Shown piece by piece: positions 29,062 through 38,341 of a DNA stretch of 64,000 nt. Origin of the DNA: Sulfitobacter sp. JL08. GTDB taxonomy: Bacteria; Pseudomonadota; Alphaproteobacteria; Rhodobacterales; Rhodobacteraceae. The notes under the pieces were generated by a model, which was not told the DNA's origin, did not search any database, and saw only the letters and a list, made by a program, of their open reading frames with translations. A program made the position numbers and the translations under genes. The stretch covers positions 744,001-808,000 of the forward strand of contig NZ_CP025815.1 in NCBI RefSeq assembly GCF_003352045.1, given 5' to 3'. Every line of letters starts with the position of its first letter. The first letter of the stretch is position 1.

Positions 29062-29361
29062 CTATTGGCCCGGATCGATCCCTTCGACACTGACAAGCCG
29101 GGCGGAACTGCACGCATCACGGATTGATTTGAGACCCTGATAGGTTGCGCTGTTGTAGAAACTCTCGAAATGCGCGACCGAAGGGAATTCAAGCAGCACG
29201 ATCCGGCGCGGCTCCCAATCGCCCTCATAAACCTTGTGCGCCCCGCCGCGTGACAGATATTTCGCACCTGCCGCTTCAAGCGCGGGTTTCACGCCAAGCA
29301 TAAAGCTTTGATATTGCTCGGCATCGTGGATTTCGACGTCAAAAATCGCATAGGCTGCCAT
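29062..29361 (-). CDS. DUF1330 family protein
   Basis: This small alpha/beta-barrel-type protein has 99 residues from the ATG at 29361: AAYAIFDVEIHDAEQYQSFMLGVKPALEAAGAKYLSRGGAHKVYEGDWEPRRIVLLEFPSVAHFESFYNSATYQGLKSIRDACSSARLVSVEG. The pattern YxxFDVEIHDxxxYxxFM...GGxxxxxEGxWxPxRIVLxEFPS is that of DUF1330, a dimeric ferredoxin-like fold of unknown activity. The start at 29403 adds an unconserved leader. It overlaps no gene and lies between the frameshifted exported protein and the WD40-cytochrome gene. Confidence 0.88.
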   Translation of the reverse strand: MAAYAIFDVEIHDAEQYQSFMLGVKPALEAAGAKYLSRGGAHKVYEGDWEPRRIVLLEFPSVAHFESFYNSATYQGLKSIRDACSSARLVSVEGIDPGQ

Positions 29362-29422
29362 GGCGTGTCTTTCCGGCTTGGTCGGGTTGAACTGAGTCGG
29401 CACCAGAGTGCGGGTTTCGAAA

Positions 29423-30781
29423 TCACTCTGGCGTGGTGCTGGTCTTCAGGAACGCGATCAGGTCGGCGCGGTCGGCGGCGGATGTGATGCGTTGCAGCGG
29501 CATTTTCGATCCGGGAATATAATCATCGGGGCCGTGATCGAACAGCAGATCAATGGTGGTTTCGGACCAGATGATATCCGAGGTTTTCAGCGTGTCCGAA
29601 TAGGAATACCCGTCGATCGTACCGGCGGGGCGCCCGAACACCTGATACAGTGTCGGCCCGGCGCGGCGTTCGCTGTCGGGGCCCAGCGTGTGGCAGATCG
29701 AACATTTGCGCTGGAACTGGCGTTCGCCATTGCTCATTTCTTCGGGCGGGGTCTGATAGCTGCGTTGCCCGGCGGCCATCTGGTTGGCCTTGACCATATT
29801 GTTCACCGGCCAGCTGTACATCGCATTGTCCAGCCCGCCCGCGTGGATGTTCTGCCCGTCCGGTGAAAATGCCAGCGCCCAGACCGGCCCGCTGGTCGAG
29901 GCCTGGAAATCATCCGCGACCCGCCAGTTTTCCGTATCGACCATCATGATATAGCCCTGACCATCGCCCACCGCGATCCGCGCGGTTCCGGCGTGCTGGG
30001 CCAGTGCCAGTATCGGGCGGTGACCCAGCGTGAAATCGCCCAGAACTTCTCCGTCTGGCAGGGACAGCACGCGGGTGCCGCCATCAACTGCGCCATAGGC
30101 GATCCAGTTGTCATCAGGGGCCAGTTCGATCGCATTGATGCCGAACCCGTGTTCCACCAGCAGCCGTTCCACCGCGCCTGTCGCCGTGTTCCACACCCGC
30201 AACGTGCCATCGCCGGACGCGGTAATCAGCTGTGTGCCGTCGCCTGAAAACACGACATCGTTCACGATATTGCCGTGGCCGCGCATTTCCACCGGTGGCG
30301 CATCGCCCTTTAGCGGCCAGACCCGCGCGGTTCTGTCCCAGCTGGCCGAGGCCACGTATTTACCATCCGGTGACACCGCCAGTTGCAGGATCTTCGCTGC
30401 ATGCCGCCCCAAGAGCCGCGAGGTGCCTGCCGCGCTGTCCCACAGGCGAATGGAATAATCATCCCCCGCCGAAACCACCCTGCCATCGCCCAGATAGACA
30501 ACCGCATTCACCGCCGCATCATGCCCGTCCAGCCATGTCGGCGCCCCGTTGCGCCACAGCCCGACGGTGTTGTCAAAACTGGCCGTCAGGATCGTACCGT
30601 CACCGGCCGCCGCGATGCCCTTGATCGGGCCGCCATGGCCCTTGAGGGTATAGAATTCCTGCGCCCCGGCGTGCCCCGAAGCGGCGAATAGAAACAATGC
30701 CGCGCCACATATGGCGCGCCAGCCCGGTAACGCAGGCCGGAACCGTGCCTGCGGCGGGATATTTGCATCTGCTTTGGTCAC
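29423..30781 (-). CDS. WD40-repeat protein fused to a c-type cytochrome
   Basis: The 452-residue product has a signal anchor (WRAICGAALFLFAASGHAGA). About six WD40 repeats follow, from residue 43 to 330, for example GHGGPIKGIAAAGDGTILTASFDNTVGLW and GHGNIVNDVVFSGDGTQLITASGDGTLRVW. The last 100 residues are a cytochrome c domain with haem site Cys360-Ser-Ile-Cys363-His364 and a likely axial Met in PGSKMPLQ. The domain resembles class I cytochromes of the cytochrome c2/c550 type (AGPTLYQVFGRPAGTIDGYSYS). It is probably a periplasmic electron carrier on a propeller scaffold. The partner is not known, and the accessory block offers no clear redox enzyme. Confidence 0.88.
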   Translation of the reverse strand: MTKADANIPPQARFRPALPGWRAICGAALFLFAASGHAGAQEFYTLKGHGGPIKGIAAAGDGTILTASFDNTVGLWRNGAPTWLDGHDAAVNAVVYLGDGRVVSAGDDYSIRLWDSAAGTSRLLGRHAAKILQLAVSPDGKYVASASWDRTARVWPLKGDAPPVEMRGHGNIVNDVVFSGDGTQLITASGDGTLRVWNTATGAVERLLVEHGFGINAIELAPDDNWIAYGAVDGGTRVLSLPDGEVLGDFTLGHRPILALAQHAGTARIAVGDGQGYIMMVDTENWRVADDFQASTSGPVWALAFSPDGQNIHAGGLDNAMYSWPVNNMVKANQMAAGQRSYQTPPEEMSNGERQFQRKCSICHTLGPDSERRAGPTLYQVFGRPAGTIDGYSYSDTLKTSDIIWSETTIDLLFDHGPDDYIPGSKMPLQRITSAADRADLIAFLKTSTTPE

Positions 30782-31175
30782 ATTACCATCAAGTGGACTG
30801 CCCGAACCTGAACCTGCGTAACAACGCCAGTAACGCCAGATATTACATCAAGTTCCGGCTTCGGTCTATCGGTTGCAAACACAGACGGCGCGGCCCTGCC
30901 TGTCGCGGCGCTGCGCTGGTGTATTCACCCGCCGATCCTTGTGCCGGCGCAACCTGGCCAACATGGCCGAACCCCCTTGCCAACAAGGCAAAGCTGACCT
31001 ATACCCCGCCTCGTCTAAGCGGCGGTCCAGATCGCAGACATATATGAGCAGGGTCGGGGGAATACGCCGGCCCTTCGTTTATTTGGACCAAAGCCCGTGA
31101 CCAACTGAAACCCAAAGACCGGCGGAGACAACCGTTCGGCCCGTATAAACGCTAGATTAGGAAACCAGAGACCAC
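30782..31175. other. 394-bp intergenic region ahead of rpsA
   Basis: No gene is supported. The region must hold the rpsA promoter and leader and the promoter of the leftward WD40-cytochrome gene. I see a small hairpin, TTGCC at 30977-30981 with GGCAA at 30987-30991, and the leader end AGGAAACCAGAGACCAC before the ATG. No known riboswitch is recognised. Confidence 0.4.
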
Positions 31176-32855
31176 ATGGCTCAATCAACATCTATGGACG
31201 AATTCGAAGCCCTTTTGAACGAAAGCTTCGAAATGGACACACCCGAAGAAGGGTCTGTCGTTAAAGGCAAGGTCATCGCGATCGAAGCGGGACAAGCCAT
31301 CATCGACGTCGGCTACAAAATGGAAGGCCGCGTTGAACTTAAAGAATTCGCAAATCCCGGGGAAGCTCCTGAAATCGCCGTTGGCGACGAAGTAGAAGTG
31401 TTCCTGCGTCAGGTCGAGAACGCGCGCGGCGAAGCCGTTATTTCGCGTGAAATGGCCCGCCGCGAAGAAGCCTGGGACCGTCTGGAAAAAGCCTACGAAA
31501 AAGAAGAGCGTGTCGAAGGCGCGATCTTTGGTCGTGTCAAAGGCGGCTTTACAGTCGATCTGGGCGGGGCGGTTGCGTTCCTTCCCGGTTCGCAGGTCGA
31601 TGTGCGCCCGGTGCGCGATGCCGGCCCGCTGATGGGTCTGAAGCAGCCGTTCCAGGTTCTGAAAATGGACCGCCGCCGTGGCAACATCGTTGTGTCGCGT
31701 CGTGCCATCCTTGAAGAATCCCGTGCCGAACAGCGCGCCGAAGTCATCGGCAACCTGACCGAAGGCCAGGAAGTCGACGGTGTGGTCAAGAACATCACCG
31801 AATACGGTGCGTTCGTTGATCTGGGCGGTGTTGACGGCCTGCTGCACGTTACCGACATGGCATGGCGCCGTGTGAACCACCCGTCGGAAATTCTGACAAT
31901 CGGTGAAACGATCAAGGTGCAGGTCATCAAGATCAACAAGGAAACCCACCGGATTTCCCTTGGTATGAAGCAGTTGCAGGAAGATCCTTGGGATCTGGTG
32001 GCTGGCAAGTACCCGCTGGGATCGACCCACACAGGCCGCGTGACCAACATCACCGACTACGGTGCGTTTGTTGAGCTGGAACCCGGTGTCGAAGGTCTGG
32101 TGCACGTTTCGGAAATGTCGTGGACCAAGAAAAACGTACATCCCGGCAAGATCGTTTCGACCAGCCAGGAAGTCGAAGTCATGGTTCTGGAAATCGACAG
32201 CGCCAAGCGCCGCGTTTCCCTGGGTCTGAAACAGACACAGCGCAACCCGTGGGAAGTGTTTGCAGAAACCCACCCCGAGGGCACCGAAGTCGAAGGCGAA
32301 GTCAAGAACATCACCGAATTCGGTCTGTTCATCGGTCTCGAAGGCGACATCGACGGCATGGTTCACCTGTCCGACCTGAGCTGGGACGAGCGCGGCGAAG
32401 ACGCGATCCAGTCCTATCACAAGGGCGACATGGTGCAGGCGGTCGTGTCCGAAGTGGATGTGGAAAAAGAACGCATTTCACTGTCGGTCAAAGCCTTGGG
32501 CGGTGACAAGTTCGCAGAAGCGGTGGGCGGCGTGAAACGCGGATCGATCGTGACCGTGACAGTAACGTCGATCGAAGATGGCGGCATCGAAGTGGAATAT
32601 GAAGGCATGAAATCCTTCATCCGCCGCTCTGACCTGTCGCGTGATCGTGCCGAACAGCGCCCCGAGCGGTTCAGCGTGGGTGACAAGGTTGATGTGCGCA
32701 TCACCAATGTCGACGCGAAAACCCGCCGTCTGGGCGTGTCGATTAAGGCGCGCGAGATTGCAGAGGAAAAAGAAGCTGTCCAGCAATACGGCAGCTCGGA
32801 TTCCGGCGCATCGCTGGGCGACATTCTGGGCGCGGCCCTGAAGGGCGACGAATAA
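31176..32855 (+). CDS. rpsA: 30S ribosomal protein S1
   Basis: S1 binds mRNA on the small subunit and is essential for initiation on structured messages. The 559-residue protein has six S1 OB-fold domains; for example repeats containing VDGVVKNITEYGAFVDLGGVDGLLHVTDMAW and VEGEVKNITEFGLFIGLEGDIDGMVHLSDLSW. The N terminus AQSTSMDEFEALLNESF is characteristic of alphaproteobacterial S1. A strong terminator follows 30 bp after the stop. In related genomes it directly follows cmk; here the pair is split. Confidence 0.97.
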   Translation: MAQSTSMDEFEALLNESFEMDTPEEGSVVKGKVIAIEAGQAIIDVGYKMEGRVELKEFANPGEAPEIAVGDEVEVFLRQVENARGEAVISREMARREEAWDRLEKAYEKEERVEGAIFGRVKGGFTVDLGGAVAFLPGSQVDVRPVRDAGPLMGLKQPFQVLKMDRRRGNIVVSRRAILEESRAEQRAEVIGNLTEGQEVDGVVKNITEYGAFVDLGGVDGLLHVTDMAWRRVNHPSEILTIGETIKVQVIKINKETHRISLGMKQLQEDPWDLVAGKYPLGSTHTGRVTNITDYGAFVELEPGVEGLVHVSEMSWTKKNVHPGKIVSTSQEVEVMVLEIDSAKRRVSLGLKQTQRNPWEVFAETHPEGTEVEGEVKNITEFGLFIGLEGDIDGMVHLSDLSWDERGEDAIQSYHKGDMVQAVVSEVDVEKERISLSVKALGGDKFAEAVGGVKRGSIVTVTVTSIEDGGIEVEYEGMKSFIRRSDLSRDRAEQRPERFSVGDKVDVRITNVDAKTRRLGVSIKAREIAEEKEAVQQYGSSDSGASLGDILGAALKGDE

Positions 32856-32884
32856 GACCTGACGCCATTCCGGCGTTGAGTGAT

Positions 32885-32919
32885 ACGGCCCCGCACATCG
32901 CGTGCGGGGCCGTTTTTTA
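32885..32919 (+). terminator. Rho-independent terminator of rpsA
   Basis: ACGGCCCCGCAC at 32885-32896 pairs with GTGCGGGGCCGT at 32902-32913 around a 5-base loop, followed by six T. It is a textbook intrinsic terminator. Confidence 0.92.
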
Positions 32920-33151
32920 TCGCGAATCGTTTTGGTCAAAAACGGTGGCGCCGCAACGCGGCATTCAACAATCGGTGCCCAACTTGGCGCTTTGATGCCT
33001 TCACATGGTAGAATGTGACCGGATTTCACGCGTATAAGGCATTATTTTTGCTACATTATCGTGCTTATTGTTTCCGCGGCGCAGGTTTGTTCCTATAGTT
33101 TGAAAGAACTCGGAACGAAAAAAAGAAACTACACCTCGGGGGGACCAACCG

Positions 33152-33433
33152 ATGATCCGGTCGGAACTGATTCAAAAAATTGCAGACGACAACCCGCACT
33201 TGTACCAACGGGATGTCGAACGAATTGTGAACACGATCTTTGACGAGATCACCAATGCAATGGCACGGGGCGATCGTGTCGAACTGCGCGGTTTCGGCGC
33301 GTTCTCTGTCAAGAAACGCGATGCGCGCGTCGGGCGCAATCCGCGCACTGGCGAAACAGTGCAGGTCGAGGAAAAACACGTGCCGTTCTTCAAGACCGGA
33401 AAACTGCTGCGTGACCGTCTGAACGGAAAGTAA
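33152..33433 (+). CDS. ihfB: Integration host factor subunit beta
   Basis: IhfB pairs with IhfA to bend DNA at promoters, origins and att sites. The 93-residue protein has the HU/IHF fold: [33 protein letters not shown], then [52 protein letters not shown] with the RNPRTGE DNA-intercalating arm. It follows rpsA, the usual order, and is 8 bp ahead of the LapA-like gene. IHF could matter for integration of the tRNA-Ser island. Confidence 0.97.
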   Translation: MIRSELIQKIADDNPHLYQRDVERIVNTIFDEITNAMARGDRVELRGFGAFSVKKRDARVGRNPRTGETVQVEEKHVPFFKTGKLLRDRLNGK

Positions 33434-33441
33434 AACAGGTA

Positions 33442-33792
33442 ATGCGCTATATCCGCTATGCGTTTCTGGCCACTCTGGCCATTGTTCTTGTCTGCCTTGC
33501 GCTGGCCAATCGTACGCACGTCACGGTCAGCACGATGCCCGAAGGCCTGCCCGATCCGCTGGGATTGCGCCACAGTGTCGATCTGCCGCTGTTTGTCATC
33601 ATTTTCGGCGGCATCGTGGCGGGGCTGATCATCGGATTTGTCTGGGAATGGATGCGCGAATACAAACACCGCGCCGAAGCGACACGCAAATCACGCGAGG
33701 TGCGCAAGCTGGAGCGTGAAGTGACCAAGTTGAAAGGCGAGAAGCACGAGGGTAAAGACGAGGTGCTTGCCCTGCTGGAAGACGCACGCTGA
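33442..33792 (+). CDS. LapA-family (DUF1049) membrane protein
   Basis: The 116-residue product has two membrane helices (YAFLATLAIVLVCLALAN and LPLFVIIFGGIVAGLIIGFVWEW) and a charged C-terminal coiled coil (RKSREVRKLEREVTKLKGEK). This is the LapA/YciS layout of proteins that act with LapB in lipopolysaccharide assembly in enterics. It sits in the conserved order ihfB-lapA-trpF and is probably part of one transcript with ihfB. Confidence 0.85.
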   Translation: MRYIRYAFLATLAIVLVCLALANRTHVTVSTMPEGLPDPLGLRHSVDLPLFVIIFGGIVAGLIIGFVWEWMREYKHRAEATRKSREVRKLEREVTKLKGEKHEGKDEVLALLEDAR

Positions 33793-33821
33793 CCCGCAAC
33801 CGATCAAAGGCCACCTGACAG

Positions 33822-34469
33822 ATGACATCCCGGATCCGCGTAAAATTGTGCGGCCTGACACTGCCGTCGGATATTGCCGTGGCGGCCAAATCGGGCGCGG
33901 CCTATATCGGGTTCAACTTTTTCCCCAAATCGCCGCGCTATGTCGATTTTCAAAAGGCGGCAGACCTTGCGGCCGCTGTGCCCGCTGGCATCTGCAAGGT
34001 TGCGCTGACGGTCAACGCGGACAATGCGATGCTGGATGCGCTGACGACGGCTGTACCTGTCGATATGTTGCAACTTCATGGCAGCGAAACGCCCGAGCGT
34101 GTGGCCGAGATCAAGGCGCGTTACGGTTTGCCGGTGATGAAGGTGATCGGCGTGGCCGATGCCGGTGATCTGGAGGCGCTGGATGTCTACAACCGTGTGG
34201 CCGATCAGATCATGGTGGATGCCAAGCCGCCAAAGATGGCCGAATTGCCGGGCGGCAACGGTCTGGCCTTTGACTGGCGCCTGATTGCCGGGCGCCGCTG
34301 GCCGGTGCCGTGGATGCTGGCCGGTGGTCTGACCGCTCAGAACGTCGCCGAAGCGATCCGGATGACAGGCGCTGTTCAGGTCGATGTTGCCTCGGGCATC
34401 GAAAGCGCGCCGGGGATCAAGGATCCTGCGAAAATCGTGGCGTTTCTGGACGCCGCGCACGCGGCATGA
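33822..34469 (+). CDS. trpF: Phosphoribosylanthranilate isomerase
   Basis: TrpF isomerises phosphoribosylanthranilate to CdRP in tryptophan synthesis. The TIM-barrel marks are [37 protein letters not shown] (with the catalytic Cys), [30 protein letters not shown] and [15 protein letters not shown] (with the catalytic Asp region and phosphate loop). The length of 215 residues is normal. Its stop overlaps the start of the GNAT gene by 4 bp. Confidence 0.96.
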   Translation: MTSRIRVKLCGLTLPSDIAVAAKSGAAYIGFNFFPKSPRYVDFQKAADLAAAVPAGICKVALTVNADNAMLDALTTAVPVDMLQLHGSETPERVAEIKARYGLPVMKVIGVADAGDLEALDVYNRVADQIMVDAKPPKMAELPGGNGLAFDWRLIAGRRWPVPWMLAGGLTAQNVAEAIRMTGAVQVDVASGIESAPGIKDPAKIVAFLDAAHAA

Positions 34470-34915
34470 GCGTGGTGTTCAGGTTGGCCGGGGTGGCGGA
34501 TGTGCCCGCGGTCGTGGCCCTGTTGCGCGATGACATGCTGGGGCAGGCGCGCGAAGGGCTGGACATGGACGACTACATTGCCGCCTTTCACCAGATGCAA
34601 TCCGAAGGCCACAATCATCTGATTGTGGGCGAAAGTGATGGCCGGATCGTAGCGACCTATCAGCTGACATTCATTCGCGGCCTGTCCCTGCGCGCCGCGC
34701 GCCGCGCCCAGATCGAAAGCGTCCGGGTGGCGAGCGACATGCGCGGCCAACAGATCGGTGAGGCGCTGATTGGCGATGCCGAAAACCGCGCGCGTGCCGC
34801 CGGATGCAGCCTGATGCAACTGACAATGAACGCGTCGCGCACCGATAGTGCGCGCTTCTACCAACGCGTTGGGTTTACCCCTTCGCATATCGGGTATAAA
34901 CGCGACCTGACGTGA
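34466..34915 (+). CDS. GNAT-family N-acetyltransferase
   Basis: The 149-residue protein fills the trpF-trpB gap. It has the GNAT motif A ([45 protein letters not shown]) and motif B ([22 protein letters not shown]). The ATG at 34466 overlaps the trpF stop, and trpB starts 15 bp downstream, so it is translated within the trp message. A role in tryptophan metabolism is not implied; GNAT genes are often found in this spot in Roseobacters. The substrate is unknown. Confidence 0.9.
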   Translation: MSVVFRLAGVADVPAVVALLRDDMLGQAREGLDMDDYIAAFHQMQSEGHNHLIVGESDGRIVATYQLTFIRGLSLRAARRAQIESVRVASDMRGQQIGEALIGDAENRARAAGCSLMQLTMNASRTDSARFYQRVGFTPSHIGYKRDLT

Positions 34916-34930
34916 TCTGCGGAGGCCAAA

Positions 34931-36163
34931 ATGGCAAATGATCTTTTCAATTCTTTCATGACGGGGCCGGATGAAAACGGCCGCTTTGGCGACTTTGGCG
35001 GGCGCTTTGTGTCCGAAACGCTGATGCCCCTGATCCTGAGCCTTGAGGAAGAATACGAAAAGGCCAAGACAGACGAAAGTTTCTGGGCGGAAATGAACGA
35101 TCTGTGGACCCATTATGTGGGTCGCCCCAGCCCGCTTTATTTTGCCGAACGGCTGACCGATCATCTGGGCGGCGCCAAAATCTATATGAAGCGCGACGAG
35201 TTGAACCACACAGGCGCGCACAAGATCAACAACGTGCTGGGCCAGATCATTCTGGCGCGGCGCATGGGCAAGACCCGGATCATCGCGGAAACCGGTGCCG
35301 GCCAGCACGGCGTGGCCACCGCAACCGTCTGTGCGAAATTCGGGCTGAAATGCATCGTTTACATGGGCGCGCATGATGTCGAACGTCAGGCCCCCAACGT
35401 GTTCCGGATGAAACTGCTCGGGGCCGAGGTTGTGCCCGTCACATCGGGGCGCGGCACCCTCAAGGATGCGATGAACGATGCGCTGCGCGACTGGGTGACC
35501 AATGTGCGCGATACGTTTTATTGCATTGGCACGGTGGCCGGCCCGCATCCCTATCCCGCGATGGTGCGCGATTTCCAAAGCATCATCGGCAAGGAAGTGC
35601 GCGACCAGATGACAGCCGCCGAAGGCCGCTTTCCCGACACGCTGATCGCCGCGATTGGCGGCGGATCAAACGCGATGGGCCTGTTCTATCCGTTTCTGGA
35701 TGACAAGGAGGTCGGCATTATCGGGGTCGAGGCCGGCGGCAAGGGCGTCAACGCCAAGATGGAACATTGCGCCTCCTTGACCGGTGGCCGCCCCGGCGTG
35801 CTGCACGGCAACCGCACCTATCTGTTGCAGGATGATGACGGGCAGATATTGGAAGGCTTCAGCATTTCCGCGGGTCTGGATTACCCCGGCATCGGGCCGG
35901 AACACGCCTGGCTGCACGATATCGGACGCGCGCAATATGTGTCGATCACCGATGTCGAGGCGCTCGCGGCGTTCCAGCTGTGCTGCACCATGGAAGGCAT
36001 CATTCCCGCGCTGGAACCCAGCCACGCACTGGCCCACGTGATGAAGATCGCCCCCGACCTGCCCAGGGACCACCTGATCTGCATGAACATGTGCGGCCGC
36101 GGCGACAAGGATATCTTTACGGTCGCCCGTGCGCTGGGGTTTGAAATGGGCGAGTTTGCTTAG
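34931..36163 (+). CDS. trpB: Tryptophan synthase beta chain
   Basis: TrpB condenses indole and serine to tryptophan with PLP. The PLP lysine is in [16 protein letters not shown], and the phosphate-binding loop is [31 protein letters not shown] and NLCGRGDKD-like [14 protein letters not shown] are typical. The length of 410 residues is normal. It closes the ihfB-lapA-trpF-GNAT-trpB run. The partner trpA lies 11 kb away on the other strand. Confidence 0.97.
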   Translation: MANDLFNSFMTGPDENGRFGDFGGRFVSETLMPLILSLEEEYEKAKTDESFWAEMNDLWTHYVGRPSPLYFAERLTDHLGGAKIYMKRDELNHTGAHKINNVLGQIILARRMGKTRIIAETGAGQHGVATATVCAKFGLKCIVYMGAHDVERQAPNVFRMKLLGAEVVPVTSGRGTLKDAMNDALRDWVTNVRDTFYCIGTVAGPHPYPAMVRDFQSIIGKEVRDQMTAAEGRFPDTLIAAIGGGSNAMGLFYPFLDDKEVGIIGVEAGGKGVNAKMEHCASLTGGRPGVLHGNRTYLLQDDDGQILEGFSISAGLDYPGIGPEHAWLHDIGRAQYVSITDVEALAAFQLCCTMEGIIPALEPSHALAHVMKIAPDLPRDHLICMNMCGRGDKDIFTVARALGFEMGEFA

Positions 36164-36327
36164 GGGGGTGTGAAACACGCCGGGTTTTGCGTCTGTCTAA
36201 GGTACGGTTGGACGCCCACCGTGAACAAGGGCTTTGAGGCGATGCTGTTGAGGCAGCGTACCGTACCGCGGGCTTGTCAGCCAACCACCCTCGGTTGACT
36301 GACGGACAGTCGCAAACATAGAAAACG

Positions 36328-36678
36328 CTACTCCTTCAATTCGATCATGATCACATGCGTGGGCGTGGCACCGACGTTTTCGCCGACATGGGTCTGCGAA
36401 TTTGAGAATAGCACATCACCTGCGGCGAATTCCCGGATCATCGTCTTCCCGTCTGGAAGCGTGATCAGACGCTTAAACGGACTAACCGCGTAGAGCACGA
36501 AATCGGGGTGATCGTGTTCTTTTGTTATGTCGCCAGGCGCATCCAGGTACTCGAGGACACGAACCCGTTCATTTTCAAACCGGACACTGTATTTGTCGGC
36601 ATCGGTTTGGATTGGATCGGCGGCATGGGCGACCGACGCACACAAAAGCAGGGCCGGAACTGAAACGATCTTTGTCAT
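36328..36678 (-). CDS. Periplasmic cupin-domain protein
   Basis: The 116-residue product has a signal peptide (MTKIVSVPALLLCASVAHAADP) and a single cupin barrel. ENERVRVLEYLDAPGDITKEHDHPDFVLYAVSPFKRLITLPDGKT is the first cupin motif, with metal ligands H and D near EHDHPDF, and EFAAGDVLFSNSQTHVGENVGATPTHVIMIEL is the second, with H. The ATG at 36678 is chosen because the upstream frame lacks a signal and overlaps the LysR gene. The ligand is unknown. It is divergent from the LysR-type regulator, with a palindrome between, so regulation by that protein is likely. Confidence 0.8.
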   Translation of the reverse strand: MTKIVSVPALLLCASVAHAADPIQTDADKYSVRFENERVRVLEYLDAPGDITKEHDHPDFVLYAVSPFKRLITLPDGKTMIREFAAGDVLFSNSQTHVGENVGATPTHVIMIELKE

Positions 36679-36762
36679 TGCGATGTTCCCTTGTTTGAGC
36701 GAGCAACTAAAATCCTGTGCCGTTGGTACAGAATTCTTTGATGCTCGCATTGGATTGAAACT

Positions 36763-36778
36763 GACCGGTCGACCGGTC
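36763..36778. promoter_or_regulatory. 16-bp perfect palindrome between cupin and LysR genes
   Basis: GACCGGTCGACCGGTC is a perfect 16-bp palindrome, formed by two direct copies of GACCGGTC. It lies 85 bp from the cupin gene start and 100 bp from the LysR gene start. It is a good candidate operator for the LysR-type protein or another factor, though it lacks the T-N11-A form typical of LysR boxes. Confidence 0.45.
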
Positions 36779-36877
36779 TGAGAAGAACATACCGTATCGC
36801 TATGCGATCTGTGATATGCTATTTTGCGCAATGGTGCTGCAGTATCGCGGTACCGGCGCGCTCTTGGCACACCCATC

Positions 36878-37771
36878 ATGTACGATTGGAACGACCTGAA
36901 ACACCTGCTTGCTGTTGCGCGGCACGGCAGCACATTGGCTGCCGCGCGTTCACTTGGAGTCAACCAGTCAACCGTACAGCGACGCATTGCGGAGCTCGAA
37001 CGCAAACTCGGTTGCGCGTTAGTCGAGCGCCATCAGAGTGGCTACCGCTTGACTCAACTGGGAGAACATCTGCAACCTTTCGCGGAAAGTGTCGCGTCAG
37101 CGGCGTCGGCATTCGAACACCACGCCAAATTAGAGGACACTTCAAAATCGGGCTTGCTGCGGCTGACCTGTCCTGAGCCGATCGCCGCCCGGCTAACCAA
37201 CAGCGGGTTCACCAACCGTTTTCACACCGCGCATACAGATATACATATCGAGTTCGTCCTGAGCGACAGGTATGTCGATCTGTCGACGGGTGAGGCCGAT
37301 GTAGCACTGAGGTCCGGCGATACCGAAGATGGCGTTCTGGTGGGGCGGAAAATTGCGGACTCGATCTGGGGTATCTATGCCAGTCGAACCTACGTTGCAC
37401 GCGTGCGGGTGCCGCAGTCTATTGAAGATTTGGCGGCCCATCCGCTGATCGGATTCGACGAGAAGATGCAGAAACACCGTTTGTCCATCTGGCTTTCCCG
37501 GGTGGCACCCGATGCGCAATACGCAGCGCGCAGCAGCAGTGTTCTGGGTCTGGTTTCAGCCGCGAAATCCGGTGTCGGCATTGCCCCTCTGCCGGTTGCT
37601 TTAGGAGATGCCGAACCCGATTTGATACGTGTCATCAATCTCGTGCCGGAACTGACAAGGGCATGGCGCATTCTGTGTCATCCTAACGTTCGGCAAACCC
37701 GGCGCGTGGTATTATTTTTTGATTTCGTCCACGCTGAAATAGACAACCTTAAACCGGTATTGACTGGTTGA
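36878..37771 (+). CDS. LysR-family transcriptional regulator
   Basis: From the ATG at 36878 the 297-residue protein begins MYDWNDLKHLLAVARHGSTLAAARSLGVNQSTVQRRIAELERKLGCALVERHQSGYRLTQLGEHL, the LysR winged helix with its recognition helix. A periplasmic-binding-protein-like effector domain follows (IHIEFVLSDRYVDLSTGEADVALRSGDTEDGVLVGRKIADSIWGIYAS). The fuller frame from 36824 adds no conserved sequence. LysR proteins usually regulate a divergent target; here this is the cupin gene. The effector is unknown. Confidence 0.92.
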   Translation: MYDWNDLKHLLAVARHGSTLAAARSLGVNQSTVQRRIAELERKLGCALVERHQSGYRLTQLGEHLQPFAESVASAASAFEHHAKLEDTSKSGLLRLTCPEPIAARLTNSGFTNRFHTAHTDIHIEFVLSDRYVDLSTGEADVALRSGDTEDGVLVGRKIADSIWGIYASRTYVARVRVPQSIEDLAAHPLIGFDEKMQKHRLSIWLSRVAPDAQYAARSSSVLGLVSAAKSGVGIAPLPVALGDAEPDLIRVINLVPELTRAWRILCHPNVRQTRRVVLFFDFVHAEIDNLKPVLTG

Positions 37772-37959
37772 CGAGTCGATGCTGAGTTTTGCCGACGTGG
37801 CAACTTGGAATTTGAAGCGTTAACTGGCCACGGCGCTGAAAAACCTCTCCGCATTGCAGATACTCCCGCAGGAATGGCGATGGGCTCTGCGCGCAGCGAT
37901 GTAGCTACGGGCGGCACCCTGACAGGGGCAGGTTGACGGCGCGTGAGCGGACCGTGCGC

Positions 37960-38331
37960 TTAGCCCGCGCTGTACTGGCGCAACACCTCAAGCGGAACAA
38001 TCGCCAGCGCGCGTTTGTGGGTCGCCGCCAGATTGACCTGCGGCGCGCAGCCTTCGTCATGTGCCTGAAGAAAGCGGCTGGCGCACAGGCACCACGCATC
38101 GCCGTCTTTCAGACCGGCAAAGCCGAATTCGGGGCGCGGTGTGCTTAAATCGTTGCCGACATATTTTGAAAAGGCCAGAAATTCCACCGTCATGATGGCG
38201 CACACGGTGTGCGAGCCCTGATCGGCGGCGCAGGTGTTGCAGTGGCCATCGCGGAAGAAACCGGTCATCGGGTCGGTGCCGCAGATCAGAAGCGGGCCGC
38301 CCAGTACGTTTATGCTGTCGTCCTTTTCCAT
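37960..38331 (-). CDS. DUF2237 family protein
   Basis: The 123-residue protein from the ATG at 38331 reads VLGGPLLICGTDPMTGFFRDGHCNTCAADQGSHTVCAIMTVEFLAFSKYVGNDLSTPRPEFGFAGLKDGDAWCLCASRFLQAHDEGCAPQVNLAATHKRAL. This is the DUF2237 consensus, with conserved cysteines in GHCNTC and WCLCASR. The activity is unknown. It starts 10 bp from the stop of the serine hydrolase gene, with the same leftward direction, so the two are probably an operon. Confidence 0.9.
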   Translation of the reverse strand: MEKDDSINVLGGPLLICGTDPMTGFFRDGHCNTCAADQGSHTVCAIMTVEFLAFSKYVGNDLSTPRPEFGFAGLKDGDAWCLCASRFLQAHDEGCAPQVNLAATHKRALAIVPLEVLRQYSAG

Positions 38332-38341
38332 GTCGTCCCCC

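Noticed and set aside
36164-36327. Possible trp attenuator or terminator after trpB (GTGTGAAACAC hairpin).
   Set aside because: The stem is only four base pairs with a weak T run; not convincing.
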